Shown piece by piece: positions 21,340 through 34,030 of a stretch of DNA of 64,000 nt. Position 1 is the first letter of the stretch. Each line of letters starts with the position of its first letter. Where the stretch lies: contig ARYC01017378.1 of NCBI GenBank assembly GCA_000711775.1, positions 62,001 through 126,000 on the forward strand. Reading direction: 5' to 3'. A program made the position numbers and the translations under genes. This DNA comes from Oxytricha trifallax (taxonomy: Eukaryota > Ciliophora > Spirotrichea > Sporadotrichida > Oxytrichidae). The notes beneath the pieces were generated by a model. That model was not told the origin of the DNA. It saw only the letters and a program-made list of their open reading frames with translations, and made no database searches.

Positions 21340-22370
21340 ATTCCAAAGCTAAGAAACAAAAATGGTGTACTCAGGAAATTTCACTATTTAGCTTGATAGC
21401 TCTAATCTAAAGAGATAACCCTTATTAATTTTCCTAGAATTGTTGCGTAAATGGCTTGTCAGACAGTATTTATTTTTTCTTTGTTTTATTTTTTATTTGA
21501 TGATCTGGAAGTGCTTATGCTTTGAAGCCACACCAAAAATTAGGTAAACTTATTTATAGGTTACTAAAATTTAATTGAATAAAGATGGAGTTTATTCACA
21601 ATAGCAAAGTCAATACCCATAGGTAAACAGTCTTTCTAAGTGTTTTTCTTCTAATCTTTCCAATTTTATATTTTACTATATATAAATTTCTAAAAAATAA
21701 ATCTTAATATTTTAATTTTATTATGAATATAAATAATTGTTCTGATATTTCACATTTATTAATTATAGACATAGTTTTTCTTATTAATTTATTCCTTTTC
21801 TGCATAACTTTAACTGATTATTAACAGTGAATTATTTTAAGTTTATCGTAATTCTGAATTTTAGGATTGGTAAGGTATATAATTATAAAGAGCTAAATAT
21901 TTGTGAATTACATAAACAAGTCTATTCAGAAATAAAAAGCTTTTCGCGATATTTTTTGAAATTTATTAAGAAAAGAACTAAGTTTAAATTATAGCTCATG
22001 AGTAGAACAAGATCAAACCATACATAGTATTAATAGAATAATCTAATCCATTAAATTTTACACAGTGGTATAAAGAAATACTTTTGATTGTTTTTAATTA
22101 ATAAAGCTATAAGAGCCTAATAATATAGAGTTATTATTATAAAATACACTTTTAATTAAAGTTTATAGATTCACTGAATGATTAAAAACTATCATTTTTA
22201 ATCAAATTCGATTTTATTATTGCATTCTAAAATTTCAAAGGTCAATGAAACAATTAATTATTTTTATAATTTCCATGTCTTTTCTTAATTGCAAGAACTT
22301 TGATAAAATTAAAGGGAAATTTAAGAGCAAATAAGCTAAGGCTCCACACTATTAGCAACATTAAAATGTA
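21340..22370. other. AT-rich spacer
   Basis: Nothing supported. Confidence 0.5.
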
Positions 22371-22379
22371 TATATGAAT

Positions 22380-22745
22380 AATTGTTAAACTTTCTACATC
22401 CTTTCATTGTAGTTATCCATGGAAAATTTTGCTATCAGTATTAATTGTCTTCATTCATAATCATTAGACTGACTTTTATTTTTTTTAATATTAAAATTTC
22501 AGTCCTCTTAGTTTTGACTGGCATAATTTCTTCTATATGATCAATTTAAATGTCTTCCCATGAATCTTCTTCCTTTTGGGTTATTCACTATATTTTAAAA
22601 TCTTCTCCAATTACTGAATCTAATTCTTGATATCTTTGTATTATATTTGACAAATCGTATTTAAATTATGCTCTATTTTAAGAGTGTTCACATTGTACTT
22701 CATACTCATCTTCATCATCGTTTTAATCTACTAACATTAGATTAA
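22380..22745 (-). other. coding-like acidic fragment
   Basis: Minus-strand frame with an acidic start (DQNDDEDEYEVQCEH), KEEDSWEDIQIDHIEE and a basic stretch, with two internal TGAs in about 120 codons. Composition is protein-like but TGA density is near random; no homologue. Confidence 0.3.
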
Positions 22746-23214
22746 TTATAATAATATTTTTACTCAAAATATAGGCTATTGTTTCTTTCATTATCTTTTT
22801 GTGACTCTTGATTGTTCAATCAAGAGTCTTAAGCTTATTGTATTTCAACTATTGGTTATGGTGGTCTTATAATTTTTATATATTTAAACTTTTACTTTTG
22901 ATATATTAAAGTGTAAGTTTAAATATATTAGGTTGAGTGTCTTCTTGAGATTAGTTATTTGATCAAATACCTTTATCTGTTGAACTCACATTTGAGAATA
23001 ATTTCTTAACTTCTTAATTTCTTTATTATATATTCTAGTTGCTAAGTTATCTTTTTATGAATTTTTCCTATAAACTAAGGTTATAAGTTGTTAAGTGCAG
23101 TGCCTCATAATTTGTCTAAATCCAAGTAAATCAAATACAATCTCAATATTTTAAATAGAATTGAATGCTTGAGTTTAACAATGAATATTTTAAACTACAA
23201 CTATATTATTCCAT

Positions 23215-23735
23215 TTTAAAACTTGACATATCATGACCTCACCAGATCACTACTAAGAGAGCTACCGAGCCAGCAGCTAAGTTAACAGTGCTTAACATGG
23301 ACTTTCGTTGTAGCTAAATGTCCTCATAAAACCTTCATTTATCTTTTGCTTTCTTTTAAAGCCATCTACTATTGTTTAGCGTCTTCTAAATACCCAGATT
23401 ACATCGTACAGCATTTGAGAGGAAAAACTTGTCACAACCATGAAAAATGGCAAAATAATAAAAAATTGATAAAAATATAATAATTTATATGAATTGGCAA
23501 ACATTATCAAAATGACTGTAAATAGGGAATTTGAGCAGTTCTTAAGAGTTTTAAATTTCTTGAGATAATACACTTTTAATAAAAAAGCAATGTCAAAACC
23601 CCAAATCGAGGTCTTTCTTCTCTCATCCATACTGGGGCTTAGGCAACTCATCTAGGTTTAGAAAGCTAAAGATCATAGTTTTTTTAGCTCATCTTTCAAA
23701 CTTGACATATTACGACTTGGTTACGCATTTATAGT
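23215..23735. repeat. dispersed ~480-bp repeat, copy A
   Basis: One full unit plus the start of a second: the phrase AACTTGACATAT occurs near 23220 and again near 23700. Shared landmarks with 39.96-40.64 kb include CTACTATTGTT, GAAAAACTTGTC, GAGCAGTT..AAGAGTTTTAAA and CAACTCATCTAGGT, in the same order. No frame; the spurious frame on minus here is not supported. Confidence 0.65.
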
Positions 23736-23955
23736 ATTGCCTTTTTACTTTCTGTTTTTTGATAAGCATTTTTACTGTCAATTTTATTATTTATTCATTT
23801 TCTTATTGCGTTATTCTATTTTTTTCCTGGAATACCAATTGTTTTTTGGTGTTTTATTTGTTCGCTTTTTAAATAAAAATCATAATAAAACCCCAAGAGT
23901 AAAATTTAAAGAATGATTAGCTATGAATTTAATTATAATAATAATATTGAGAAAA

Positions 23956-25960
23956 ATGAACAGAGGAATAATTCTATCATTAGTTGGCATGATCAACTTT
24001 GCTAGTGCCATGATAATTACTGGGAAGATCAAAACGGAAGAGAATTAGTGAGAGTCATTCACTCATGAAAACCAGGCTTAGATGAATTACGGTTTATTGT
24101 GCTACTCATTGTGCAAGGAAAACTACTATGGTATAGTGCCAGTTTGCTTATAATACTGCCCTTCTGGATTTACGGACACTGAAGTCGATTGCTTGAAGCC
24201 ATGTTGCGATAATGACACAAAGAAACTGGTTGTAAAGAATGGGGATTTCTCTGGAACCCCATGTGTAGAGAAAGTTTCCATAATACTGCTTGCTGTGAAG
24301 CTTCCCTGACTGCTCTATTGGGTAAATTTACGATGGCTTCTCATGATAGAAACAGGCCTAGGGAAGTGGAATGGGAGAACCACTTGGCTGTTCAGCTGAT
24401 GAAGAAGAGCAAGCTTCTTTGGGCTACACTCCTTTTAAAGCTAGAAATGATGGTGTTGACCCAGTTTGCTGAGAATAATGCCCAGTAACAAAGCACACAT
24501 GCTGAGCTCTTTGCACTAAAGGAACTTACGGTTGCACTGACGAAGCGAAGGATAGAGTGAGCTATGTTGTTGGCATTGTTGTTGATTCTACAATTGCAGT
24601 TGATACTGGGAGCTACGTTAAAATCCTTGATATCATTGAGAAAGTTTGAAAAAGTACAATTAACCTCGCTATTCAGTAAAACTCAATGTATTAGTTTCAA
24701 ATGACTCTGTCGCTTTAGCTAATAAAGTCATCTTCATAAGTGATAAGACATACAACCACACTCGCATTTTTGAGATATTTAGTTTTGAAGATAGCATGTT
24801 TCACATTATTGTCTGCTCGAAAGCTTGGTCTAGAGGTCCAAAAAGCTGATATAATACTGCATCATGGTACTGGAATCAATCAAAATCTGTTGGGGTGCCA
24901 GAAAAGACCTTCTAAAACTGCGATTCAGGATGACTAGCTTTACCAACTATAATAGTGGGCTTTGATTACCAGAGATTAGTTTTAGAGCTATAAAGAATCC
25001 GCCAGGAGTAATCCTATCGATACCTGAGGAAATCGATGTCATCAAATACCATTATAGAATCAGGGCAAGCGATGGCTTAATTGTGCGTCCATGTGCTCAT
25101 TAGTAGATTGCTTTAGGCACCAGAGGCTGTATGAGGTCTGAATCTATAAGTTCCAATTTGATTTTGGCCACCTCCTTCCATGAACTCACGAATCACCAAT
25201 AATCTTATCAAATGCCACTCCTTGACCATTTGTATTTCACGTTTATCTCGACCTAGAGAATACTTTTCTGTATCCCAGATTAGAGGAAGATGCGTCGTTT
25301 CAAGGGATCTCTAATGACTTTACTAGCAGTGTCTCATTGTCATATTCACCCACTAATTCGTCTGCAATAATGATTTTGTAAGTTATTCAAGCTTTTAGTA
25401 TTAACATTTTTAATAGATTAATTTAAGCCTAATCATAACAATAAACCCTATTTTCTTAGGAGTGTAATCAGAACTCTCAACGATTCAATGTACAAATTCT
25501 AAACTTATCATCTTCGCTACTATAATTACTTAAGCACCAATTGAAGGCTCATTTTAAATCACTGCAACTAACGAGGTCTCAATCAATTCAGGATTCAATA
25601 CTTGCACTTTTGAATGAAATATCAACTCAATAATAACCTTATTTCCTCTCTATAAGTAATTTCCAGTAACGGTAAAATCTAGGCTTGTACATCAAGTGGC
25701 AGGACTATCACAATAATACTGAGTGCAATTCTACCAGCTGACATATTTGAAATTCTCATAGCATGCGTGCTAACAAATCGAATCAGCACAACTCATACTG
25801 GCACATTCTCAATTTAAACTTTCAGTGTTAGTTCTTAGCTACTTGATTCACTTTCTGCAGGAATTACTTTAAAAGTTCGAGAAGTATTATTGTTTTCTTC
25901 TAGTTTTTCTCTTATAATCCCAGCTCTAATTGGAAGCTTAATCTTTTTTATTTTATATCT
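23956..25960 (+). pseudogene. decayed Cys-rich secreted protein gene
   Basis: ATG 23956 begins a signal-peptide-like sequence (MNRGIILSLVGMINFASA). Downstream blocks in shifting frames are Cys-rich: NYGLLCYSLCKENYYG, CPSGFTDTEVDCLKPCC, CSADEEEQASLGYTPFKARN, CPVTKHTC-TGA-ALCTKGTYGC, then a beta-type stretch (VVGIVVDSTIAVDTGSY). The CPSGFTDTxxDCxKP and CxALC pattern is like repetitive Cys-rich extracellular proteins of ciliates, in which CGALC is usual, so the TGA probably replaces a Gly codon. Late blocks (TATNEVSINSG) recall the NEVP motif of the 10.8- and 54-kb family. Several frameshifts and about eight TGAs mark it as decayed. Confidence 0.5.
25378..25459 (+). other. probable intron (82 nt) in the decayed gene
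   Basis: GTAAGT at the 5' side and ATTTTCTTAG at the 3' side, AT-rich between, separating two protein-like stretches. Confidence 0.45.
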
Positions 25961-26169
25961 CTCACTTTTGCATTCTCCTAATGGGGTTTCACTTTTTGTT
26001 CTTACCTAAATCAAATAAAAAATTTATATATTCATAAATTCTATTAATTATTGATGCAAATCGATTGTTGACTACTTATTTAAAATTTATTTATTATAAT
26101 ATCTCTAAATTTATTTATAAATCATTTACCCAAATTGCTTAAAATTTTACTCTTGGGGTTTTATCATTA

Positions 26170-27470
26170 TAATTACATTGTTTTTTTGATTCTTTGTGTT
26201 ATTTATCAATTTTTCTTTTTGGAGACTATTCGTTTGAGTTCTTTTTCTTTTCTTGTTTGTCTGATTGTGTATCTTAGAGTTTTATGGACATTTAAATGAA
26301 TTTCCCAAGCTTTATAACTTGTGTTATTTTTCCTAGTATTTATTATGTTATTATATTATCTTCTCATTTGTAATGCTGTTTTGTTCTAGTAATCAGGCTG
26401 ATTTCTTTTGAATTCTTTTAGAATGTCTTCGATCTTATAATTCTTTTATTGCAATAAACAGGGGATATTGTATTATTTTCATTCGTTCATTTAAATTATT
26501 ATGATTTGAATTTAATTAAATATATTCATTAATTAGATTAGTTAATATACGAATTTTATAGAAAATAATTATGATTAATCAAGATTTTATTCTAATTATT
26601 ATTATTATAAATTTAAATATTATAAGAATAAAATCTCGAATAATCATTTATATTTCCTATAAAATACGGATATTTACTTTAAAAAAATACACTTGGTTAC
26701 AAAATAAATCTTCATTACTTATCATTATCTTAAACAATATAGCTTTGACATTGAAATTAATTTAATTGAATGTTCTAAGCTAATTTAAATTTAATTACAT
26801 AAATTTAACTATATATTTAGTATTATAATGACAGATTTATATTTATCAATTTTAAAGAATGATAAACTATTTCTTGCTTTATTATAATATATTAAAATAT
26901 TTGTGTAGGTCGTAACGTCAATTATTATAACATTTTTAATATCGTTGACTTTAAGTTTATTCATAGATAAATTTCATTCAGTAATTTATCATCGATACAT
27001 AATAATAAAATGTTAACTTTACCTCAAGTTGGTAGCTACTTAACGAAAATGTTAAACTAAAATTTTATAAATTTATAAGTCTTAAATTTATCTATTTTAT
27101 CTTGAAATTAAGATAATTTATGAGAACTGATTGTATATGGAGAAATACCAACTCATTTAATTTCTATCTAAATAGTTATATTATACTTATCTTAATCTTA
27201 CATATACAGATTTGATAATAAATTAAAGTAAATCGAATTTGAAAGTTGTTAAAGTTATTTTATATTCATAATATTTAATTATTGCTTTTTTTAATGTTTG
27301 CTAGCTATCGTTTTAATCACTAGGTAGTTAATATATGTTTATATTTTAATTTATATTTATACAAGGCTACCATCACAAATCAACAAGCCACTAAATTTAT
27401 TGGTAAGAATTTAAGCAAATTTATATAATTAATCATAATTAAAATTTAATATTTATTTCTGTAAAATTTA
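26170..27470. other. AT-rich spacer
   Basis: No supported feature; the short plus-strand frame near 26.6 kb is AT-rich low complexity. Confidence 0.55.
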
Positions 27471-27747
27471 CACTCCATGGTTTAGCCTGACTTATACATG
27501 CAATCCTACTTTGAGCTGCACCCGACTTCCCCATCTGTGAAGCTTTCACCCTCCATACTGTCAGTAGGATGAACATCAATCTGATAAAAAATTAAAGTTG
27601 AGCTGGTGTGAGCTAGCGCCAAAAATAGAATGTCTTATATAATAAATTTCCTCAAAGAACACTCCATTCAGAACATCATCGAGATTTTGATGACCCTCTT
27701 CAACTCAAAAACTGTCAATTACCATCGGGTCTCTATTTAAAAGGAAA

Positions 27748-28206
27748 TCAAACGCTATATGACACAAAAAAAAGCTTGAACTTGTGTTAAAGACGCCTAA
27801 AAAATAACTGATACTCAATTTGAGCAAAAGATCCGAGCTGGTTGACAGTAAGCAATCTAAGCCTTTTATTGGCGTGCCAAAGTTAAGAAGAGTGTCACCA
27901 ATTTTAACCTACTTAACATATTTAGAATTGACATCTAGTTTGTAAATACAGCTAGATTTCATCCACTTTAAGGCAACATAGCAAAGCACCAAGAAGTTGC
28001 TTATTTTATTTTCTGAAGCAAATATGTGGATCAGCAATATCCTATTTTAAAATTTAGACTTCAAAGTAGTTGATCCATATTAATTAAAAATCTTCCTTGG
28101 TTATGACTACTTCAAATTCTTAGAGCAAACTGTTGGATATATTCTTTTAAATCCATACACTGCAAAATGAGTAATATCGAATCCGAATCGCTAATGTTGG
28201 TTAGAG
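27748..28206 (-). CDS. hypothetical protein fragment
   Basis: Minus frame of 153 codons with a single TGA (27895). It reads as ordinary protein (FEVVITKEDFQLIWINYFEVQ, QLLGALLCCLKVDEIQLYL, FAQIEYQLFFRRLQHKFKL). G+C is higher than the flanks. Frame breaks upstream and downstream; no start assigned. Function unknown. Confidence 0.35.
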
Positions 28207-28375
28207 TCATGAAATGTTGTCAACTTCCTTTGGTTTATAAGGAATTATGTTTTAGATTGGAGTTTGTTCACTCAACACGTAACCTTAGCAATATCCTCTA
28301 AGTTCAATGTAATAACGATTTTTTAAAAAATTAATAAAGCAAATTGTTTTAAATAATTAATTAATAATAATCAAA

Positions 28376-29200
28376 AATGAAAATAATCAGACGCAGAAGA
28401 TGACTTTGCAATCAAATAAAATCTAAGTTACAAAAAAGATATCTTTAAATATTTTTAGTGGACCTACCTGATAAAACTGGAGACGTCAATGGACAGGTGG
28501 GTCACGAGGTCATACAGAGATGGGAGCAGAGAGGCAAAATATTTTCTGACGATGATGATGAAGTCAACGATCAAGAAAATGAAACACTTTGTTAAGATAT
28601 ACATTTTTCTAAAGAACTAATACTATTTGTAATTACAACTATTTAATTTATAATTTAAATTCACCTTATTTCAAATAAATCTTGAATAGTAGAATCAGTA
28701 AACATTGTAACATCTTGAACGACATTATTGAAGACACCAGTAAAAGCTTAGGTAACCGTAGCTTTCAGGAAAATAATTCTGTCTCAGGATATCTAAAACA
28801 AACAATTGGTAAGTTCTATTAGCTTTATTAATTTCCTATAGATTGCCTAAGATTTAGCCGAGTAACTTGCAGTTTTTTCCTAAAGTAAAAAGCCCTATTA
28901 GCAGAGTACTAGAACAACATTTTCATGGGAAACGCACTTCTCAAGTGATGGTAAGGCAACAACTAGCCAGTTATATTGTAGACTTGGAAGTACGAATGTC
29001 ATGTATAAATATGCTTTGGCTCCAGTATTAGTGTCTACGAGCTCTGATCGCTGCCATCAACTGCCTGGACCTCTAGTACATTTTATTATAAGGATGACTT
29101 CTAGGAATCTTAAGGTACGTAATTAGGATCTAAATGGCTCTTTTCGAAAAAGTGATGATCAAATATCTCAGCCTCAGCGACATTTTTTTGACTAGGAATT
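28376..29200 (+). pseudogene. gene fragment homologous to the 45.6-kb gene
   Basis: Opens NQTQ....QVTKKI....FSGPT-TGA-QNW, which aligns residue by residue with NQTQ....QVSKKI....FSGPTWQDL at 45750-45850. The Trp codon TGG there is TGA here. An acidic run follows in both. Further on, about 28808-28840 looks like a 33-nt intron (GTAAGTTCTA..CCTATAG). A TGA-free plus stretch near 28915-29215 (about 100 codons, with QLYCRLGSTNVMYKYALAP) ends at TGA. Partly decayed copy; function unknown. Confidence 0.45.
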
Positions 29201-29520
29201 TCCATTGTCGTGAGATAGATTGAGCTGAGTTGAGTGGTACTACAGGTTGCCCCGCAATTTTCCCGTTTACCCCTATATCGGCTGCAATACTATTTAAGCA
29301 AATTTCCCTTTGCTATTTTAAATTGTAAGATCTACCATACCACCCTTAGCTCACATCTATTTTGCAGAGGGATCAATGCTCTAGTTGACAGATATCAATC
29401 TGACGCTGTACCCAACATCAAAGGGAAGAGAGTCTCGAGAGGCAAAGTAAGTAAATGCTTTAGAGAAATAAAGCGACGGCATTGCAGTAAAAGAAGTGTA
29501 TTCCATTCCCCATGATTAAA
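29190..29520 (-). other. coding-like segment sharing a repeat with 11.7 kb
   Basis: DNA about 29190-29296 is similar to 11672-11776 (shared words GTCGTGAGAT, TGAGTGGT, CCCGTTTAC, TATCG.CT.CAATACT). On minus it reads ADIGVNGKIAGQPVVPLNSA. The rest to 29515 is GC-richer with frames on both strands and no recognisable product. Confidence 0.35.
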
Positions 29521-29793
29521 AAGTGATTTGAATTTAGATGAAATTTTTAATCCTTAAAATTATATACTAATTGTAAATAATATTAACAATTTTAATAAAA
29601 ATTTATTGGAAAGTTTGGTGTTTTGTGTGAGGGTTGATGCTCTCTTTTAAATTATAAGTTATTATAAATGACAATAAAATATGAATTATATATATGCATA
29701 TTAATTAAAATCACTATGATTAAAGAAACAATAGAGTTACTTAATTTAACTATAGAGTGGATATTTATATAATTAAACCCAATTTATCATATA

Positions 29794-29834
29794 AGCGCTG
29801 ATATCAACTCTAAATTAGCGTTGATATCAGCGCT
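29794..29834. repeat. perfect hairpin
   Basis: AGCGCTGATATCAAC and its exact inverse complement are separated by 11 nt. A degenerate GATAT-containing echo follows near 29888. No A- or T-tract that would mark a terminator. Confidence 0.6.
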
Positions 29835-30581
29835 AATTATTAAAACAATGACTATCGTTTGATATAATTTTCTAATCAAAGCTTATATCAAAACTGATAT
29901 TAGCCCTCAAATTATGACTTAAAATTATTTCTAATTTTGAACTTATTGATTGAGTAAATTTTTCAATGAATTAATTGAGACACGTCTAGCTGGTTTCAAT
30001 ATAAGTACTTTCAATTAGTCAAATTATTTCATGACCTAAATGACTAGGGTGTATCATCAAAGTAGTCTTTCTTGATTGAAATCTAGTTTATCAACTAGGT
30101 TTGACATCTTAGCTAGATATTACAATAAGTGTTATTCCTTAGTCATGAAAAAACTTGAATTATTATTTTATGTGCTAGTCTTCATTAGGACTATAGCCGA
30201 TGATCTCGCAATTAACGATAAACTTCTCTTGTGACTTTATGTTGACATTGAATTTCTGTTGATAAATGAATGCACTATAAATGATGCCACGTTATAAACA
30301 TCAATATAGAATTTTTTAAGGCAAATTCACCACTTATGGAGAATAAAATCTCTAAGAATTTAGTATTTATGATATATAGGAGGAGTCTATTGGACAACAA
30401 CAGTAAGTGAGGGAAACAGACATTAAAGAATGAATAGCGGAGAACCGCAACTTACTGCACGTTATTAAGTTCTGATTTTACAGAGTTATACTTTTGGTAA
30501 TTCATCACTGTTCTTTTCTTTTTCGTATTTTTAATTTACCTTTAAGTATTTTACTATTACTACTACTACTACTACTACTAT
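29835..30581. other. AT-rich spacer with (ACT)n microsatellite
   Basis: No gene supported. The trinucleotide ACT repeats about nine times at 30551-30579, directly against the next element. Confidence 0.5.
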
Positions 30582-30954
30582 TTATGATATATTTTAAGAA
30601 AAATAGATGATTATAATAAAATGAGTAATACTAACATGAATACTTTTAAATAATATGGAACAAGAACAACTTGAACAGCTTTACTTTTTTTATATTCACC
30701 ACAATACATATCACCATAACTTATTATTCTCACGCCTTTCCAAATCTTTAATGTTGCTCTTCGAAGACTATGCTTATCTCAGTCACTGTTCTTGCCAGGT
30801 TGGTCCTCTATAAAATAAAAAAGATAGATATGTTTTTTGTAACTAAAATTTTTTGTGAGTGATACATCTCCAACATCTTAATCTTTTAACTCATTCATAT
30901 TAGTATTACTCATTTTATTAAAATCATATATTTTTCTTAAAATATATCATAATT
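30582..30954. mobile_element. 373-bp inverted-repeat element (MITE-like)
   Basis: About 60-bp inverted repeats beginning TTATGATATATTTTAAGAAA with roughly 90 percent match, enclosing about 250 bp without a gene. No clear target duplication. Confidence 0.65.
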
Positions 30955-30959
30955 GAGGT

Positions 30960-31520
30960 TAGTCATCAGACTAGCTCGCTCAAAGTTTGCAAATCTTTTA
31001 TCTTCGGAGTTTTAATTTAAAACAATATTAAGAACATTCAATCTTCTGTGGACATAATCAAGAATGAGGATCTTCTTAACTCCATTAATTAACTTTATTA
31101 ACAATGATTATGTTAACAATGGATCATATCACATTCTCTAGCAATCGCCAAAGTTATAAGGGTAAAATGAATAGACTAGTTTTATGACCAGGAGCTTTGA
31201 CTAGATATTTAAGTGAAATCACATTCTTCAACTACTTTTAAGAAGTAAATTTTGAAATGGCATTTTCACTGATGGTCTTAAATTTCTAGTCCTGCTTGTG
31301 AAGGATTGAATCTCGTTGTAAATACTGTAAAGTTTATCTTTCTAGCATCGATTAGAATCGTGGTGCGTCCCCAAATAAGTGAATAGGCTTCACTTTTTGA
31401 CAAGTTATCTTGTCAAAGCATTTTGTGTGATCATGAAATGGCTATTGATTTCAAAATGTCTAAGAAAGTCGAAACTGAGTTGAGCCACTCCATCCCCATC
31501 TCCTCCATTTTAATTTTTAG
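30960..31520 (-). other. coding-like fragment
   Basis: Minus strand opens at an ATG near 31502 (MEEMGMEWLNSVSTF) and contains protein-like stretches such as SEAYSLIWGRTTILIDARKINF, but with three TGAs. No homologue recognised. Confidence 0.28.
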
Positions 31521-32689
31521 CTTAAAACTGTTATATAATAATATTTCTTAAAGTTTATGGCTCATAGTAATGAATGACTATAGTCATATTTAACTAAGCT
31601 TATTGAGGCAGTCTCTTTTAGTCCTCATCAATATCGCTCATTGAAGAGGGAATTAATTGAGGGACTTTCATAGATTAAACTTGAGCTTAATTCGATTTCA
31701 AGTTATTTCTCTCTTTAACAAGTTAACTTTAAGTCTTTGGCAATCTTTATCATGCCTATTCAAATTCTTTTATTTGCGAATACTCTTTGATATAAATGAC
31801 ATCAAAATTTTGTTTTATTAATTTTATTGGCTTTTTTCACTTTTATGACTAGGCATTATATATTTTGACTAAGTTTTCTTTTCAAACCACAACTTTGTTA
31901 AATTTATGAATTATCATCTTTCTTGAAATCCTATTTTTAAAGCTGCCCTGAGAACGCTAAGAATGCAATCTTTTAATTTACATTTTTTAATAAGCAAACA
32001 TATTCAATTTATCTTTTTATTAATTTAACAAATAATTAATTAAATAACAATGATATTACATGACCAGAAATTCATTTTTTAATAGTTTAATTAAGAATAC
32101 AATTAAAATAATCATAATTTATATCTAACATAAAATATTTTTCGCTTACTTTATTGTTTTAAAGTCAGATATGTTATTTTAAAAATTATTGATCAAATGC
32201 TAAACCCAAAACCTAATCAGGCATTAAGCAGGTGATATCAATAAATGTAAAAACTAATTATTAAAAAATAAAGAATCATCATTCACCACTCAAATAAACT
32301 TACTTAGTCCTTTATTTAATTAAGACTAATCATTTTTAAAAATAAAATTAAGACTATTTAATAATCTAACTAATTGAAAAATATATTACTATAGTCTAGA
32401 AAGGAGATTCGTAAAAAGTTAAGAGTTAGTACAAAGATGTAGATCTAAAGACAAAATTTATCGCTATATGATTTAGCATTGAAATATTAATATATATATA
32501 TATATATTTCTGTTTTTATTTTCCATTTGTCCTTCCATAATTACCAATCAGCTCGCATTGCGTTCTTAAAATCGATACTTAATGGATCGAAAAAGTCTTT
32601 GAAGCAAGACTAGATTAATAGCATTTAAGTCACTTTTCAAGAGTTTTCAGTTAAAAGTTTGTACAACTATACTATATCAGTTGACCTAG

Positions 32690-33185
32690 CTCTTTATACC
32701 AACCATCTTTAGATTAGAATTCAGGAACTTCCTGAACGACATTTTTCATCTCAATCCTGGTTACTGTAAAGCCGGACTATCTAAAGGCAGTTGAAGATCA
32801 AGCCCATAAAGTACACTATGACGAAGGTCCCTCTCAACAATTAGAGCAGAACGGAATAGAGGTTTCTCCTGAGGAGTTTGATGATCTCTCTAAGCACTCC
32901 ATTGTTTCAAGTAAGGCTCATTCACCTTAATTATTATAGAGAAACCGGGCAGAGCAATATTTCTTATGAAGCAGAGGTCAAGACTAAGCAGATAAAAATC
33001 CTAAAATAAGTCTTTTGAGATCGCATCAAGACTAATCGGAGTTAGTATACCACCTTTGTAACTTCAAGAAGATAATGAGACTATCACTAAGAGGAAGAGA
33101 TTGGCAGATGGGACTATGGAAATGCCCAATATTTAACAAACCCTAAGCAAGCAGAAATAAGATATGATGATTTAGTGATTTAATT
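32690..33185 (+). other. coding-like fragment (GC-richer)
   Basis: Plus-strand frame ISILVTVKPDYLKAVEDQAHK continuing through SPEEFDDLSKHS for about 75 codons without TGA. Then a better frame (SNISYEAEVKTKQIKILKQVF, later GRWDYGNAQYLTNPKQAE) takes over, with two TGAs. Likely one decayed gene. Function unknown. Confidence 0.35.
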
Positions 33186-33299
33186 AATTATAGTCATAAA
33201 GCTTTAAGAATTTCTTATTTTTTAATCACTTAATTAATTATTATCACTTTGTCTAGTTGCTCAATTGAACTTCTTATACATTGCTTTATTCTTGGTCTT

Positions 33300-34030
33300 T
33301 AATTTAAATTTAATCCCCTCAACATTTCTTTCTTGTATATTTGCTTACTATGCAATAGTAGCTTTCAATCCCGTTATTGGGGTGACTAAGTGATATTAAA
33401 GATAAGGAAAATCATTAAATCTCTCATGTCTTCACGAATGATCTTACTTCGATGCACTGAGAGACTATCTATAAATACAGCTTGCTTTCGATTTCAGAAT
33501 TTCTATATAAGCTCAGTTAGTTACTAGACAAATTTAGGATTTCGTACTGACTTCTTGAATATTCTAGAATGCGCTATTCCCAATTCGTATGAGATTCCAG
33601 CAAGTAAATCATAAGTAGCGAATTTTTATCTTCGATTCTTTAAAAATGATGAGATTAAGACTTTGACCAAGTCGATTAAGCAGAGTCGATGAGAGAAAAT
33701 ATCTTCATCAAAAAGATAATTATGGCACGTTGTTCAAATTCATTGATTAAGGTTGCTTTCATCATTATTTTTTAGTGCATTCATTTCTCAGTCGGAATCG
33801 ATTCACTTCGCTGACTCGTTTGATAGTCTAGAACTTAATCCCCTAACTTTTGTATGGTCTTAACAAAGTTGAGGGACTAATTATAGATTCTGGATGCTAT
33901 AATATACTTAGATACTCGTTAGTTCTTTCAATTATAGCCCTATCCTATGCTGAAGAATGTCTGATTTGTTCAGATTTTCAAATTATTCTATTCTAATACT
34001 ACGAAATCTTTGAGGGATTTATCATTTTTA
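33300..34030 (+). other. weak coding-like stretch
   Basis: Plus frames with protein-like pieces (HFADSFDSLELNPLTFVW) but frequent TGA and frame changes. Evidence is composition only. Confidence 0.22.

Larger units (their letters stand above)
23886..26163 (+). mobile_element. element with telomere-like inverted ends
   Basis: The left end TAAAACCCCAAGAGTAAAAT (23886 on) and the inverted right end (to 26163) match over about 25-30 bp. Each carries AAAACCCC oriented like a telomeric C-strand at its end, but the inner part of the repeat is unlike TBE. The flanks are TCATAA and TCATTA, a possible imperfect target duplication. It encloses a decayed gene. Not a known family to me. Confidence 0.55.

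Noticed and set aside
24261..24937. Plus frames of 75 and 65 codons starting at 24261 and 24740
   Set aside because: Out of phase with the Cys-rich blocks that carry the recognisable pattern; treated as shadows.
23956..25960. TGA used as Trp in the Cys-rich gene
   Set aside because: At least one TGA falls in CxALC where Gly is usual, and in the related 54-kb copy a TGA replaces Arg, so nonsense mutation explains them better than reassignment.
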